Part shown: positions 1 to 7,077 of the stretch, one piece after another | Layout: the number at the start of each line of letters is the position of its first letter | Numbering within the stretch: position 1 is the stretch's first letter | Assembly: GCA_036275365.1 (NCBI GenBank) | Contig: DASUDX010000120.1 | Span: forward strand, 1-23,737 | Origin: DASUDX01 sp036275365 | GTDB lineage: Bacteria > Pseudomonadota > Gammaproteobacteria > Nevskiales > Nevskiaceae | Length of the DNA: 23,737 nucleotides | Direction of reading: 5' to 3' | Translations under genes and position numbers: made by a program | The notes under the pieces: generated by a model | What the model saw: the letters and a program-made list of their open reading frames with translations, nothing else | What the model was told of the DNA's origin: nothing | Databases searched by the model: none

Positions 1-51
1 GACCGATCCTGAACCGGGTGGCGAACCCCCTTGCGCGCGAGGAGCGTCAGC

Positions 52-1377
52 ATGGCTAAGAGTGTGGTGGTGATCGGCGCGCAATGGGGCGACGAGGGCA
101 AGGGCAAGGTGGTGGACCTGCTCACCGACCGCGCCCAGGCGGTGGTGCGCTTCCAGGGCGGCCACAACGCCGGCCACACCCTGGTGATCAAGGGCCGCAA
201 GACCGCGCTGAACCTGATTCCGTCGGGCGTGATGCGCGAGGGTGTGCCCTGCTACATCGGCAATGGCGTGGTGCTCTCGCTTGCCCATATCTGCGGCAAT
301 CCGCGGCTGGGCATCAAGAGCGAGCTCGAAACCGTCGAGGCCACCGGCATGGAGGTGCGCTCGCGGCTGAAGATCAGCGAGGCGGCGCCGCTGGTGCTGC
401 CAGTGCATGCGCGCCTGGACCAGGCCCGCGAGAAGGCCCGTGGCGAGGCCAAGATCGGCACCACCGGCAAGGGCATCGGCCCGGCCTACGAGGACAAGGT
501 GGCGCGCCGGGCGGTGCGGGTGGGCGATCTCTACCAGCGCGATCTGCTGGCGGCCAAGCTCGGCGAGCTGATGGCCTACCACAACTTCGTGCTCACGCAG
601 TACTACAAGGAGGCGCCGGAGGACTTCCAGCAGACCCTGGATGATCTGCTGGCCTATGCCGAGGTGATCCGGCCGATGGTGGCGGATGTCACCGAGCATC
701 TGCGCCTGCATCTGAAGCGCGGCGACCATGTGCTGTTCGAAGGCGCCCAGGGCGCGCTGCTGGACATCGATCACGGCACCTATCCCTTCGTCACCAGCAG
801 CAACACCACGGCTGGCGGGGCCGCCACCGGCACCGGGGTCGGGCCGCGCGATCTCGGCTATGTGCTGGGCATCGTCAAGGCCTATGCCACCCGGGTCGGC
901 AGCGGCCCGTTTCCCACCGAGCTGGAAGACGGCCCGGAGGGGATCGGCGCGCATATCCGCAAGGTCGGTGACGAGTTCGGCACGGTCACCCGCCGGCCGC
1001 GCCGCTGTGGCTGGTTCGATGCGGTGGCGGCGCGCCGTTCGATCTTCAACAACTCGGTCTCGGGCCTGGTGGTGACCAAGCTCGACGTGCTCGACGCGCT
1101 GGAAACGATCCGCATCTGCACCGGCTACCGGCTGGACGGCGAGCTGATCGAGAACCCGCCGATCGGCGCCGAGGGCTTCGACAAGGTCGAGCCGGTGTTC
1201 GAGGAACTCCCGGGCTGGCGCTCCAGCACCTTCGGCATCTCCCGCTACGAGGACCTGCCGGTGGCGGCCCAGCGCTATCTGCGGCGGATGGAGGAGGTCA
1301 CCGGCGTGGAGATCGCCATCATCTCCACCGGACCGGACCGCGAGCACACCATCGTGCTGCGCAATCCCTTCGACTGA
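52..1377 (+). CDS. purA: Adenylosuccinate synthetase
   Basis: PurA joins IMP and aspartate using GTP to give adenylosuccinate, the first committed step from IMP to AMP, in the cytoplasm. The protein opens with the family P-loop signature IGAQWGDEGKGK. It also carries FQGGHNAGHT, GTTGKGIGPAYEDK, the switch-like FEGAQGALLDIDHGTYPFVTSSNTT and the C-terminal GTP-binding stretch around TKLDVLD. Length is 441 residues, against about 430 for typical bacterial PurA. I chose the ATG at 52 because GGAG lies 7 bases upstream and MAKSVVVIGAQWGDEGK fits the family start; an in-frame TTG at 31 is less likely. Compared from memory with E. coli and Pseudomonas PurA, residues 81-88 (CGNPRLGI) look like an eight-residue insertion after the NGVVLS motif. 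A hairpin terminator follows 33 bases after the stop. Confidence 0.98.
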   Translation: MAKSVVVIGAQWGDEGKGKVVDLLTDRAQAVVRFQGGHNAGHTLVIKGRKTALNLIPSGVMREGVPCYIGNGVVLSLAHICGNPRLGIKSELETVEATGMEVRSRLKISEAAPLVLPVHARLDQAREKARGEAKIGTTGKGIGPAYEDKVARRAVRVGDLYQRDLLAAKLGELMAYHNFVLTQYYKEAPEDFQQTLDDLLAYAEVIRPMVADVTEHLRLHLKRGDHVLFEGAQGALLDIDHGTYPFVTSSNTTAGGAATGTGVGPRDLGYVLGIVKAYATRVGSGPFPTELEDGPEGIGAHIRKVGDEFGTVTRRPRRCGWFDAVAARRSIFNNSVSGLVVTKLDVLDALETIRICTGYRLDGELIENPPIGAEGFDKVEPVFEELPGWRSSTFGISRYEDLPVAAQRYLRRMEEVTGVEIAIISTGPDREHTIVLRNPFD

Positions 1378-1403
1378 GCCCCCGGCCGCACCGGCCGCTG
1401 GAA

Positions 1404-1438
1404 ACAAAAAAGCCCAGCCGAAGCTGGGCTTGTTTGTT
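1404..1438. terminator. Bidirectional intrinsic terminator between purA and tRNA-Leu
   Basis: The arms AGCCCAGC (1411-1418) and GCTGGGCT (1423-1430) form a perfect 8-bp stem with a CGAA tetraloop. An A-rich run (1402-1410) lies on the left and a T-rich run TGTTTGTTT on the right. Read on the + strand it terminates purA; read on the minus strand the A-run becomes a T-tract that terminates the tRNA. The tRNA 3' end is only about nine bases from the stem, so one hairpin probably serves both convergent units. Confidence 0.9.
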
Positions 1439-1523
1439 TGGTGCCGAGAAAAGGACTCGAACCTTCACGGTTTTACCCGCCAGTACCTGAAACTGGTGCG
1501 TCTACCAATTCCGCCATCTCGGC
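1439..1523 (-). tRNA. tRNA-Leu (anticodon CAG)
   Basis: The reverse complement folds into a class II tRNA. The acceptor stem GCCGAGA pairs with TCTCGGC, followed by A73 and an encoded CCA (complement of 1439-1441). The D arm contains GGCGGAATTGGTAGACGC, typical of tRNA-Leu. The anticodon stem CCAGT/ACTGG encloses the loop TTCAGGT, giving anticodon CAG, which reads CUG. A long variable arm (CGG...CCG) marks the leucine/serine class, and the T loop is TTCGAGT. CUG is a heavily used leucine codon in the neighbouring genes. The gene is monocistronic as far as visible, with its own promoter and a terminator shared with purA. Confidence 0.97.
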
Positions 1524-1564
1524 CCTGCTGCCCACCGCCGTGGCGGGGGGCGTCAAGGGCGCGC

Positions 1565-1593
1565 ATTCTGCAAAGGCGCGTATGCTTTGTCAA
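1565..1593 (-). promoter_or_regulatory. Sigma70 promoter of tRNA-Leu
   Basis: On the minus strand a perfect -35 TTGACA (complement of 1588-1593) is separated by exactly 17 bases from a -10 CAGAAT (complement of 1565-1570, 4 of 6 consensus). A GC-rich discriminator (GCGCGCCC) follows, as is typical of stringently controlled stable-RNA promoters. The predicted transcript starts near 1558 and leaves a leader of about 35 bases before the tRNA. The last base of the -35 box is the A of the rnr start codon, so the two divergent genes share this DNA. Confidence 0.75.
1581..1586 (+). promoter_or_regulatory. Possible -10 element for rnr (leaderless start)
   Basis: TATGCT matches the TATAAT consensus at four positions and lies six bases before the rnr ATG, which would place the transcription start on or next to the start codon. 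No -35 match is visible at 16-18 bases upstream (GC-only sequence). This is a weak call made because no ribosome binding site is present and no other promoter fits in the 69 bases between the tRNA and rnr. Confidence 0.3.
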
Positions 1594-3938
1594 TGAAAAA
1601 AGGCCGCGCTTCCCGTCATCCCTCCCGACCCCCGGCCGGAGGCGATTGGACCCAGTCCGATCCGGCCTTCGGCGAGGAGTCCGGCCGCTACGAGGATCCG
1701 GTTCCCTCCCGCACCTTCATTCTGGAGACCCTGGCCGCCGAGGCCGGGCCGATGACGCTCGATGAGCTGATCGGGCGCTTCCAGCTGGCCAAGCTGAGCC
1801 AGCAGACCGCGCTGGACAAGCGCCTCGCGGCGATGCTGCGCGACGGCCAGGTGGTGCAGAACCGCCGCGGCGCCTACGGTCCGGTCGGGCGCATGAATGC
1901 CATCGCCGGGGTGGTGCAGGCCCACCGCGACGGCTTCGGCTTCCTGATCCGCGACGAGGGCGGGCCGGACATCTTCCTGCCCGCCCGGCAGATGCGCAGC
2001 CTGATGAATGGCGACCGGGTGCTGGTGCGGATCAGCGGCACCGACTTCAAGGGCCGCCCGGAGGGCTCGCTGGTGGAGGTGCTCGAGCGCGGCTCGCGCA
2101 CGGTGGTCGGTCGCCTGCATGTCGAGCAGGGGGTCGCCTATGTGATTCCGGACAACCCGCGGGTGCAGCAGGATCTGCTGATCCCGGCCGATCAGCAGGC
2201 CGGTGCCCGCCACGGCCAGATGGTGGTGGCCGAGATCACCGCCCCGCCGGGCAACCGCACGCTGCCGGTGGGCCGGGTGACCGAGGTGCTGGGCGAGCAT
2301 CTGGCCCCGGGCATGGAGATCCTGGCGAGCATCCGCGCCCACAACCTGCCGTACGAGTGGCCGCCGGAGGTCGAGGACGAGGCCGCCGAGCTGCCGGAGA
2401 CGGTGGGGCCGGCGGAGATCGGCGGCCGCGAGGATCTGCGCGAGCTGCCGCTGGTCACCATCGACGGCGCCGATGCCCGTGATTTCGACGACGCCGTGCA
2501 TGCGCGCCGGCGCCGCGGCGGCGGCTGGACCCTGTGGGTCGCCATCGCCGATGTCGCCGCCTATGTGAAGCCGGGCAGCGCGCTGGATGTCGAGGCGCTC
2601 AACCGCGGCAACTCGGTGTACTTCCCGCAGCAGGTCATCCCGATGCTGCCGGAGAAGCTCAGCAATGGGCTGTGCTCGCTCAACCCGCGGGTGGACCGCC
2701 TGTGCATGGTCTGCGAGATGCAGGTGCAGGCCGATGGCGAGATCGCCAAGTCGCGCTTCTACGAGGCGGTGATGTGCTCAAAGGCGCGGCTGACCTACGA
2801 CGAGGTGGCCCAGGTGCTGGATCAGCCGGAGGGCGAGACCGCCCAGCGGCTGGGGGCGCTGGTGAGCCCGCTGCAGGTGCTGGCCGAGGTCTACCAGGCC
2901 TTGTTCGCCGCCCGCGAACAGCGCGGGGCGATCGATTTCGAGTCCAGCGAGACCCGCATCGTCTTCAATGCCGAGCGCAAGATCGAGAAGGTGGTGCCGG
3001 TCACCCGCAACCGCGCCCACCGGCTGATCGAGGAATGCATGATCGCCGCCAATGTGCAGGCGGCTCTGCTGGTGGCCAAGCGCAAATGTCCGGCGCCTTA
3101 CCGTATCCATGAGACGCCAGACGCTGCCAAGGTCCAGGTGCTGCGCGAGTTCCTCGCCCTGCGCGGGCTCAAGCTGTCCGGGGGCGAGACCCCGGAGGCC
3201 AGTGACTACGCGCGCATCACCGCGGCGGCGCGCGGCCGGCCGGACGAGCGGCTGATCCAGACCGTGCTGCTGCGCAGCCTCATGCAGGCCCGCTACAGCG
3301 CGGACAACGCCGGCCACTTTGGCCTCGCGCTGACCCATTACGCCCACTTCACCTCGCCGATCCGCCGCTATCCGGATCTGCTGCTGCACCGGGCGCTCAA
3401 GCATCTGATCCTGGGCAAGAAGGTCTCCACCTTCGGCTACAGCGTGGATGACATCGACCGCCACGGCGCCCATTGCTCGATGACCGAGCGCCGCGCCGAC
3501 GAGGCGACCCGCGAGGTGGTGGCCTGGCTCAAGTGCGAGGCGATGCGCGACAAGGTCGGCGAGGCCTACGAGGGTCTGGTCACCGGTGTGGCGGCGTTCG
3601 GGCTGTTTGTCGAGCTGCAGGGGCTCTACATCGAAGGCCTGGTCCATGTCAGCAATCTGCGCAACGACTACTACCAGTACGAGGCCCATCACCACCGGCT
3701 GATCGGCGACAACAGCGGCCGCGTCTACCAGCTGGGGGATCGTCTGCGGGTGCGCGTGGTGCGGGTCAACCTCGATGAGCGCAAGATCGATCTCGAGCCG
3801 ATCGAGGAGGCCGGCGGCGCCCGGCGCGACAGTTCAGAGCGGGTTCAGCCGCAACGGCAAGACTCGCGCGGCAGGAAGGGGCAGGGCAGTGCGCCCCGGC
3901 CCGGCCACCATCACCAACCCAGGGGAAAGAAGCGATGA
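1593..3938 (+). CDS. rnr: Ribonuclease R (3'-5' exoribonuclease)
   Basis: RNase R degrades structured RNA processively from the 3' end and acts in rRNA quality control and mRNA decay in the cytoplasm. In order the 781 residues show a helix-turn-helix-like N-terminal segment (PSRTFILETL...MTLDELIGRF), cold-shock RNA-binding domains (about 90-250), the RNB catalytic domain, an S1 domain (about 656-735) and a basic, disordered tail ending in GKKR. The catalytic signature TIDGADARDFDDAV gives D291, D297, D299 and D300, matching D272, D278, D280 and D281 of E. coli RNase R. ATG at 1593 is preferred over TTG at 1587. No Shine-Dalgarno precedes it, but TATGCT sits six bases upstream, so a leaderless mRNA is possible. 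The stop codon overlaps the next gene (ATGA). Confidence 0.97.
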   Translation: MKKGRASRHPSRPPAGGDWTQSDPAFGEESGRYEDPVPSRTFILETLAAEAGPMTLDELIGRFQLAKLSQQTALDKRLAAMLRDGQVVQNRRGAYGPVGRMNAIAGVVQAHRDGFGFLIRDEGGPDIFLPARQMRSLMNGDRVLVRISGTDFKGRPEGSLVEVLERGSRTVVGRLHVEQGVAYVIPDNPRVQQDLLIPADQQAGARHGQMVVAEITAPPGNRTLPVGRVTEVLGEHLAPGMEILASIRAHNLPYEWPPEVEDEAAELPETVGPAEIGGREDLRELPLVTIDGADARDFDDAVHARRRRGGGWTLWVAIADVAAYVKPGSALDVEALNRGNSVYFPQQVIPMLPEKLSNGLCSLNPRVDRLCMVCEMQVQADGEIAKSRFYEAVMCSKARLTYDEVAQVLDQPEGETAQRLGALVSPLQVLAEVYQALFAAREQRGAIDFESSETRIVFNAERKIEKVVPVTRNRAHRLIEECMIAANVQAALLVAKRKCPAPYRIHETPDAAKVQVLREFLALRGLKLSGGETPEASDYARITAAARGRPDERLIQTVLLRSLMQARYSADNAGHFGLALTHYAHFTSPIRRYPDLLLHRALKHLILGKKVSTFGYSVDDIDRHGAHCSMTERRADEATREVVAWLKCEAMRDKVGEAYEGLVTGVAAFGLFVELQGLYIEGLVHVSNLRNDYYQYEAHHHRLIGDNSGRVYQLGDRLRVRVVRVNLDERKIDLEPIEEAGGARRDSSERVQPQRQDSRGRKGQGSAPRPGHHHQPRGKKR

Positions 3939-4633
3939 AGACCTTTGCCAAGCTCGCCGTGGTCACGACCGTGACGCTCGGCCTCGGCGCCTGTGCCACC
4001 GATGATCCCAACCGCCGTGCCAAGACCGGCGCCGCCATCGGCGCGGTGGTCGGCGCGGTGCTCGGCAACCAGGTCAGCGATGCGCGCGGCGCGCCCATCG
4101 TCGGCGCGGTGGTCGGCGCCATCGCCGGCGGCGCGGTCGGCAACTACATGGACAAGCAGCAGGCCGAGCTGGAGCGCCAGCTCGCCGAGGAAGCGGCCCG
4201 CAACGAGCTGAGGATCGAGCGCATCGCCGGCGATGCGCTCAAGATCGGCATCGCCAGCGATGTCAGCTTCGACCTCGGCAGCGCGCAGCTGCGGCCGGAT
4301 GCGCTGGACACCTACGCCAAGATCGCCAATGTGCTGCGCAGCTACGACAAGACCATCATCCATGTGGTCGGTCATACCGACACCAGCGGCAGCGACAGCT
4401 TCAACCAGAGCCTTTCGGTGAACCGCGCCGCCTCGGTGGGCAGCTATCTGGCGCAGAGCGGCGTGCCGGCCACCCGCATCCGCGAGGAAGGCCGCGGTGA
4501 GCGTGAGCCGCTGGTGCGCACCGGGGACAATGTCAAGGATCCGCGCAACCGCCGGGTCGACATCGTTCTCAAGCCGGTGGTCGAGGGCAACGAGGCGGCC
4601 GCCTGGACCCCGCCGCCCTATCTGGGCGGCTGA
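3935..4633 (+). CDS. OmpA-family outer-membrane lipoprotein, YiaD-like
   Basis: This is a 232-residue lipoprotein expected to sit in the envelope and bind peptidoglycan through its OmpA domain. The N-terminus is a lipoprotein signal with lipobox LGAC (modified Cys about residue 20). A glycine-zipper region follows (GAAIGAVVGAVLGN, then GAVVGAIAGGAVGN), then a short charged helix (MDKQQAELERQLAEEAARNEL). The C-terminal OmpA domain (about 110-220) contains the peptidoglycan-binding signature HVVGHTDTSGSDSFNQSLSVNRA and ends DPRNRRVDIVL. The zipper contains a 19-base perfect direct repeat (4038-4056 and 4101-4119), suggesting internal duplication. The start overlaps the rnr stop (ATGA) with AGGGGAAAG upstream, so translation is probably coupled. 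The layout resembles E. coli YiaD, but orthology is not established. Confidence 0.93.
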   Translation: MKTFAKLAVVTTVTLGLGACATDDPNRRAKTGAAIGAVVGAVLGNQVSDARGAPIVGAVVGAIAGGAVGNYMDKQQAELERQLAEEAARNELRIERIAGDALKIGIASDVSFDLGSAQLRPDALDTYAKIANVLRSYDKTIIHVVGHTDTSGSDSFNQSLSVNRAASVGSYLAQSGVPATRIREEGRGEREPLVRTGDNVKDPRNRRVDIVLKPVVEGNEAAAWTPPPYLGG

Positions 4634-4657
4634 CCGTCGCAGGCAGGCCGGTGACGA

Positions 4658-4687
4658 CGGGGCGCCAGCGCCCCGTTGTCGTTCTTG
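4658..4687 (+). terminator. Possible intrinsic terminator after the lipoprotein gene
   Basis: CGGGGCGC (4658-4665) and GCGCCCCG (4668-4675) form a GC-only stem with a very short loop. ACGAC on the left can extend the pairing to GTCGT on the right. A moderately T-rich tail (TTGTCGTTCTTG) follows. It would separate the rnr-lipoprotein unit from rlmB. The tail is interrupted, so termination may be partial. The rest of 4634-4814 shows no gene or other clear signal. Confidence 0.5.
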
Positions 4688-4814
4688 GCATGCTGTTTCC
4701 GGCAGGCTGGCTCGGGTTCTGCCCGGATCGTCCCGGCGGATGACCGGGCTGCCTGACGGCCCGCTGCCCGCCCGCCTCACGCCTGACCTCTCACGCCCCT
4801 CTCTCGCGCAGCCC

Positions 4815-5570
4815 GTGTCCGACCACTACATCGGCGGTTTCCATGCCGTCATCGCCGCCCTCGAGGACGGCGAGCACAAGCCCTATGAGATCTGGCTCTC
4901 CGACAGCCGCCAGGACGAGCGGGCGCGGCGGGTGCAGGCGCTGGCCCGCCAGTTCAGCGTGCCGGTACGGCTGGCCACCCGCAGCGATCTCGATGTCAAG
5001 GCGCCGGAGCTTCGCCACCAGGGTGTGCTGGCCCTGATGCCGGCGCGGGAGCTGAGTGGCGAGGAGGCGCTCGAGGCACCGGCCAGCCCCGAGCGGCTGT
5101 TCCTCGCCCTCGACGGCGTCCAGGACCCCCACAACCTCGGCGCCTGCCTGCGCACCGCCGAGGCGGTCGGGGTCACCGCCGTGATCATTCCCAAGGACCG
5201 GGCGGTGGGCCTCACCGCGGTGGCCCGCAAGGCGGCCGCGGGCAGCGCCGAGCGGGTGCCGGTGATTGCGGTGACCAATCTGGCCCGCAGCCTGGAACGC
5301 CTCAAGGAGCGCGGCTACTGGCTCACCGGGCTGGCCGGCGAGGCCAGCGAGACCCTGTTCGAGGCGGATCTCACCGGGCCGCTGGTGATGGTGATGGGGG
5401 CCGAGGGCGAGGGCCTGCGCCGGCTCACCCGCGAGACCTGTGACCGCCTGGTGAAGATTCCGATGCTCGGCAAGACCGAGAGCCTGAATGTGTCGGTGGC
5501 GGCGGCGGTCTGTCTCTACGAGGCCTTCCGCCAGCGCCAGCTCCCGGCAGCGCGCGGCCGCAAGCGGTGA
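4815..5570 (+). CDS. rlmB: 23S rRNA (guanosine-2'-O-)-methyltransferase RlmB
   Basis: RlmB is a SPOUT-class (TrmH family) enzyme that 2'-O-methylates G2251 in the peptidyl-transferase P loop of 23S rRNA using S-adenosylmethionine. The N-terminal substrate-binding domain starts with the family motif YIGGFHAVIAALE and includes RHQGVLALM. The catalytic domain shows motif 1 (DGVQDPHNLGACLRTAEAVG), motif 2 (VMGAEGEGLRRLTRETCD) and motif 3 (IPMLGKTESLNVSVAAAV), which forms the knot and AdoMet site. From GTG at 4815 the protein has 251 residues, close to the usual length of about 245-250, and starts like Pseudomonas RlmB. An in-frame ATG at 4740 with a weak GGCGG upstream is the alternative and adds 25 residues. 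The stop overlaps the next start (GTGA). Confidence 0.93.
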   Translation: MSDHYIGGFHAVIAALEDGEHKPYEIWLSDSRQDERARRVQALARQFSVPVRLATRSDLDVKAPELRHQGVLALMPARELSGEEALEAPASPERLFLALDGVQDPHNLGACLRTAEAVGVTAVIIPKDRAVGLTAVARKAAAGSAERVPVIAVTNLARSLERLKERGYWLTGLAGEASETLFEADLTGPLVMVMGAEGEGLRRLTRETCDRLVKIPMLGKTESLNVSVAAAVCLYEAFRQRQLPAARGRKR

Positions 5571-6514
5571 GGCGGTCCCGGCTCGCCCTGCTGGCGGCCG
5601 TGCTCGGCGCGCTCGCCCTGCTCTGGTGGCTGGGTTCGGAGGAGTCACCGGCGCCCGCGGTGCCAACCGCGACCGTCGACCCGGCTCAGCCGGGCGGGGA
5701 GGCGGCGGCCGGGACGCCGGCTCCCGCCGCACCCAGCCCGCCGCCGGTGCGCGAGGTGGCCCTGGCGTCCGGCCGCCGGGTGCGATTGATCGAGCGCCCG
5801 CCGCTGCCGCGCCCCGACCCGCCCTATGGACCGGCCTATGCCGCCCTGATCGAGGCGGCGGAGGCCGGGGTTGCCGAGGCGCAGTACCAGCTCGGCCTGC
5901 TGCTCTACCAGTGCCGGCGCATTCCCGAACAGCCGGAGGCGCTGGCTGCGCAGATCGACCGCCTGCAGCAGACCCGCGAGTACCGCGGCTTTCCGGTGGA
6001 ACGGCCGGATGCCGAGGCGGCGCAGTGGCAGCAGGGCTTCGAGGACTGCCGTGGTGTCCCGGCAGCGGCCCGTGGCGAGTACCGGCGCTGGCTGCGCCAG
6101 GCCGCCGACCAGGGCTTGATCGAGGCCCAGCTCGATCTGATGTTCCACCTGCCCGACATCGAGTACTGCCAGTACCTGCACCAGTGCAGCCCGGAGCAGC
6201 GCGCGCGCCAGCAGGCCCTGCAGCAGGAGGCCCTGGCCGATGTCGAGCGGGCGCGGGCGGCCGGCTCGGTGAGCGCGCTGTGGACCTTCGGCGGCTGGTA
6301 CCTGGGCGAGGAGGTGCTGCCGAGCGATCCGATCGAGGCCTATGCCCACTTCCTGGCACTCGACCAGATCCAGGCCGCCGCCGGTCGCGAGCGCCGCTTC
6401 ACCGCCATGCTGGAGGGGCTGCAGGGGCGGCTGCGTCCGGTGGACCGTACCCAGGCCGAGGCCCGCGCCGAGGCCCTGCTGGCCAACCCGGCCTGCTGTG
6501 TGCTGACCGACTGA
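5567..6514 (+). CDS. Exported or membrane-anchored Sel1-like repeat protein, function unknown
   Basis: I do not recognise an orthologue. The 315-residue product begins with two arginines and a hydrophobic segment (about 5-23), a signal peptide or single anchor, followed by a Pro/Ala-rich linker (about 26-62). The body has segments resembling Sel1 (TPR-like) helical pairs: LIEAAEAGVAEAQYQLGLLL, WLRQAADQGLIEAQLDLMF, and one near ARAAGSVSALWTFGGWYLGE. Sel1 repeats usually mediate protein contacts. Six cysteines lie in the predicted extracytoplasmic part, including a CC pair near the C-terminus, which fits a disulfide-bonded periplasmic protein. The GTG start overlaps the rlmB stop by four bases, with no room for an independent promoter, so it is probably coupled to rlmB. 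Confidence 0.8.
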   Translation: MRRSRLALLAAVLGALALLWWLGSEESPAPAVPTATVDPAQPGGEAAAGTPAPAAPSPPPVREVALASGRRVRLIERPPLPRPDPPYGPAYAALIEAAEAGVAEAQYQLGLLLYQCRRIPEQPEALAAQIDRLQQTREYRGFPVERPDAEAAQWQQGFEDCRGVPAAARGEYRRWLRQAADQGLIEAQLDLMFHLPDIEYCQYLHQCSPEQRARQQALQQEALADVERARAAGSVSALWTFGGWYLGEEVLPSDPIEAYAHFLALDQIQAAAGRERRFTAMLEGLQGRLRPVDRTQAEARAEALLANPACCVLTD

Positions 6515-6526
6515 GCGGGGCGGCGA

Positions 6527-6555
6527 TTGCGGCGGGGCAGGGACTGGCTTATCCT
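6527..6555 (+). promoter_or_regulatory. Probable promoter of rpsF-rpsR-rplI
   Basis: TTGCGG (6527-6532) and TATCCT (6550-6555) are spaced by 17 bases, matching sigma70 consensus at three and four positions. A GC-rich discriminator (GCGCGCCC) follows, as in growth-rate-controlled ribosomal promoters. The predicted start near 6562 leaves a leader of about 100 bases before rpsF. Confidence 0.5.
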
Positions 6556-6561
6556 GCGCGC

Positions 6562-6663
6562 CCTTCGACGGCCGCCCGGCCGTTGCAAGGCCCTGTCCCA
6601 CCGCAGCCGCGGGGGACTGTCCCGGCGCCGGTACGCGGCCGACATCCACAGGAGTCATCCACG
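6562..6663 (+). promoter_or_regulatory. Structured 5' leader of rpsF (possible S6:S18 autoregulatory leader)
   Basis: The leader holds a strong palindrome ACGGCCG/CGGCCGT (6568-6574, 6577-6583). It also has two alternative pairings for GGGAC (6613-6617): with GTCCC at 6595-6599, or more weakly with the TGTCCC immediately downstream. CCG triplets occur in and around the 6595-6617 hairpin loop. In several bacteria the S6:S18 complex represses this operon by binding a CCG-bearing hairpin in the rpsF leader. That this leader belongs to the family is inference from position and composition, not a matched consensus. AGGAG (6650-6654) is the rpsF ribosome binding site. Confidence 0.35.
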
Positions 6664-7077
6664 ATGCGTCACTATGAAGTCGTGGTCATGGTGCACCCGG
6701 ATCAGTCTGATCAGGTGCCGGCCATGATCGAGCGTTACAAGGCCATGGTCGAGGGCGATGGCGGCAAGGTCCACCGTCTCGAGGACTGGGGCCGCCGCCA
6801 GCTGGCCTATCCGATCGCCAAGCTGCACAAGGCGCACTACGCGCTGATGAACATCGAGTGCAGCGACAAGGTGCTCGCCGAACTCGAGAACGCGTTCAAG
6901 TTCAACGACGCCGTGATCCGCAAGCTGGTCATCCGCAAGGAGACCGCGGTCACCGAGCAGAGCCAGCTGTTCAAGCTGCCGGAAGAGGACAAGAAGCCCG
7001 AGTACAAGTCCCGCCAGCAGGCGGCGGCCGATGAAGCGGCCGAAGGTGAGGCCGCCGTGGCCGAGGAGAACGTCTGA
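6664..7077 (+). CDS. rpsF: 30S ribosomal protein S6
   Basis: S6 binds the 30S platform as a heterodimer with S18. The 137-residue protein starts MRHYEVVVMVHPDQ and shows the conserved core with VHRLEDWGRRQLAYPI and KLHKAHYALMNIEC, then FNDAVIRKLVIRK. The C-terminal tail beyond about residue 100 is acidic and alanine-rich (EAAEGEAAVAEENV), a common variable extension. AGGAG lies nine bases before the ATG. The stop overlaps the rpsR start (TGATG). No priB gene intervenes. Confidence 0.98.
   Translation: MRHYEVVVMVHPDQSDQVPAMIERYKAMVEGDGGKVHRLEDWGRRQLAYPIAKLHKAHYALMNIECSDKVLAELENAFKFNDAVIRKLVIRKETAVTEQSQLFKLPEEDKKPEYKSRQQAAADEAAEGEAAVAEENV

Noticed and set aside
1..51. End of an upstream gene (for example hisZ) before purA
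   Set aside because: One frame stops at 10-12 and another at 57-59, overlapping purA. Too few codons remain to tell which, if either, is real or to name it.
1590..2501. Long minus-strand open frame opposite rnr
   Set aside because: It is the antisense shadow of a conserved gene in GC-rich DNA; its translation is rich in His, Arg, Gly and Ala and shows no domain.
4791..6359. 522-codon minus-strand open frame opposite rlmB and the Sel1-like gene
   Set aside because: Its product is almost entirely Pro, Arg, Ala and Gly and it lies opposite genuine conserved genes; it is a composition artefact.
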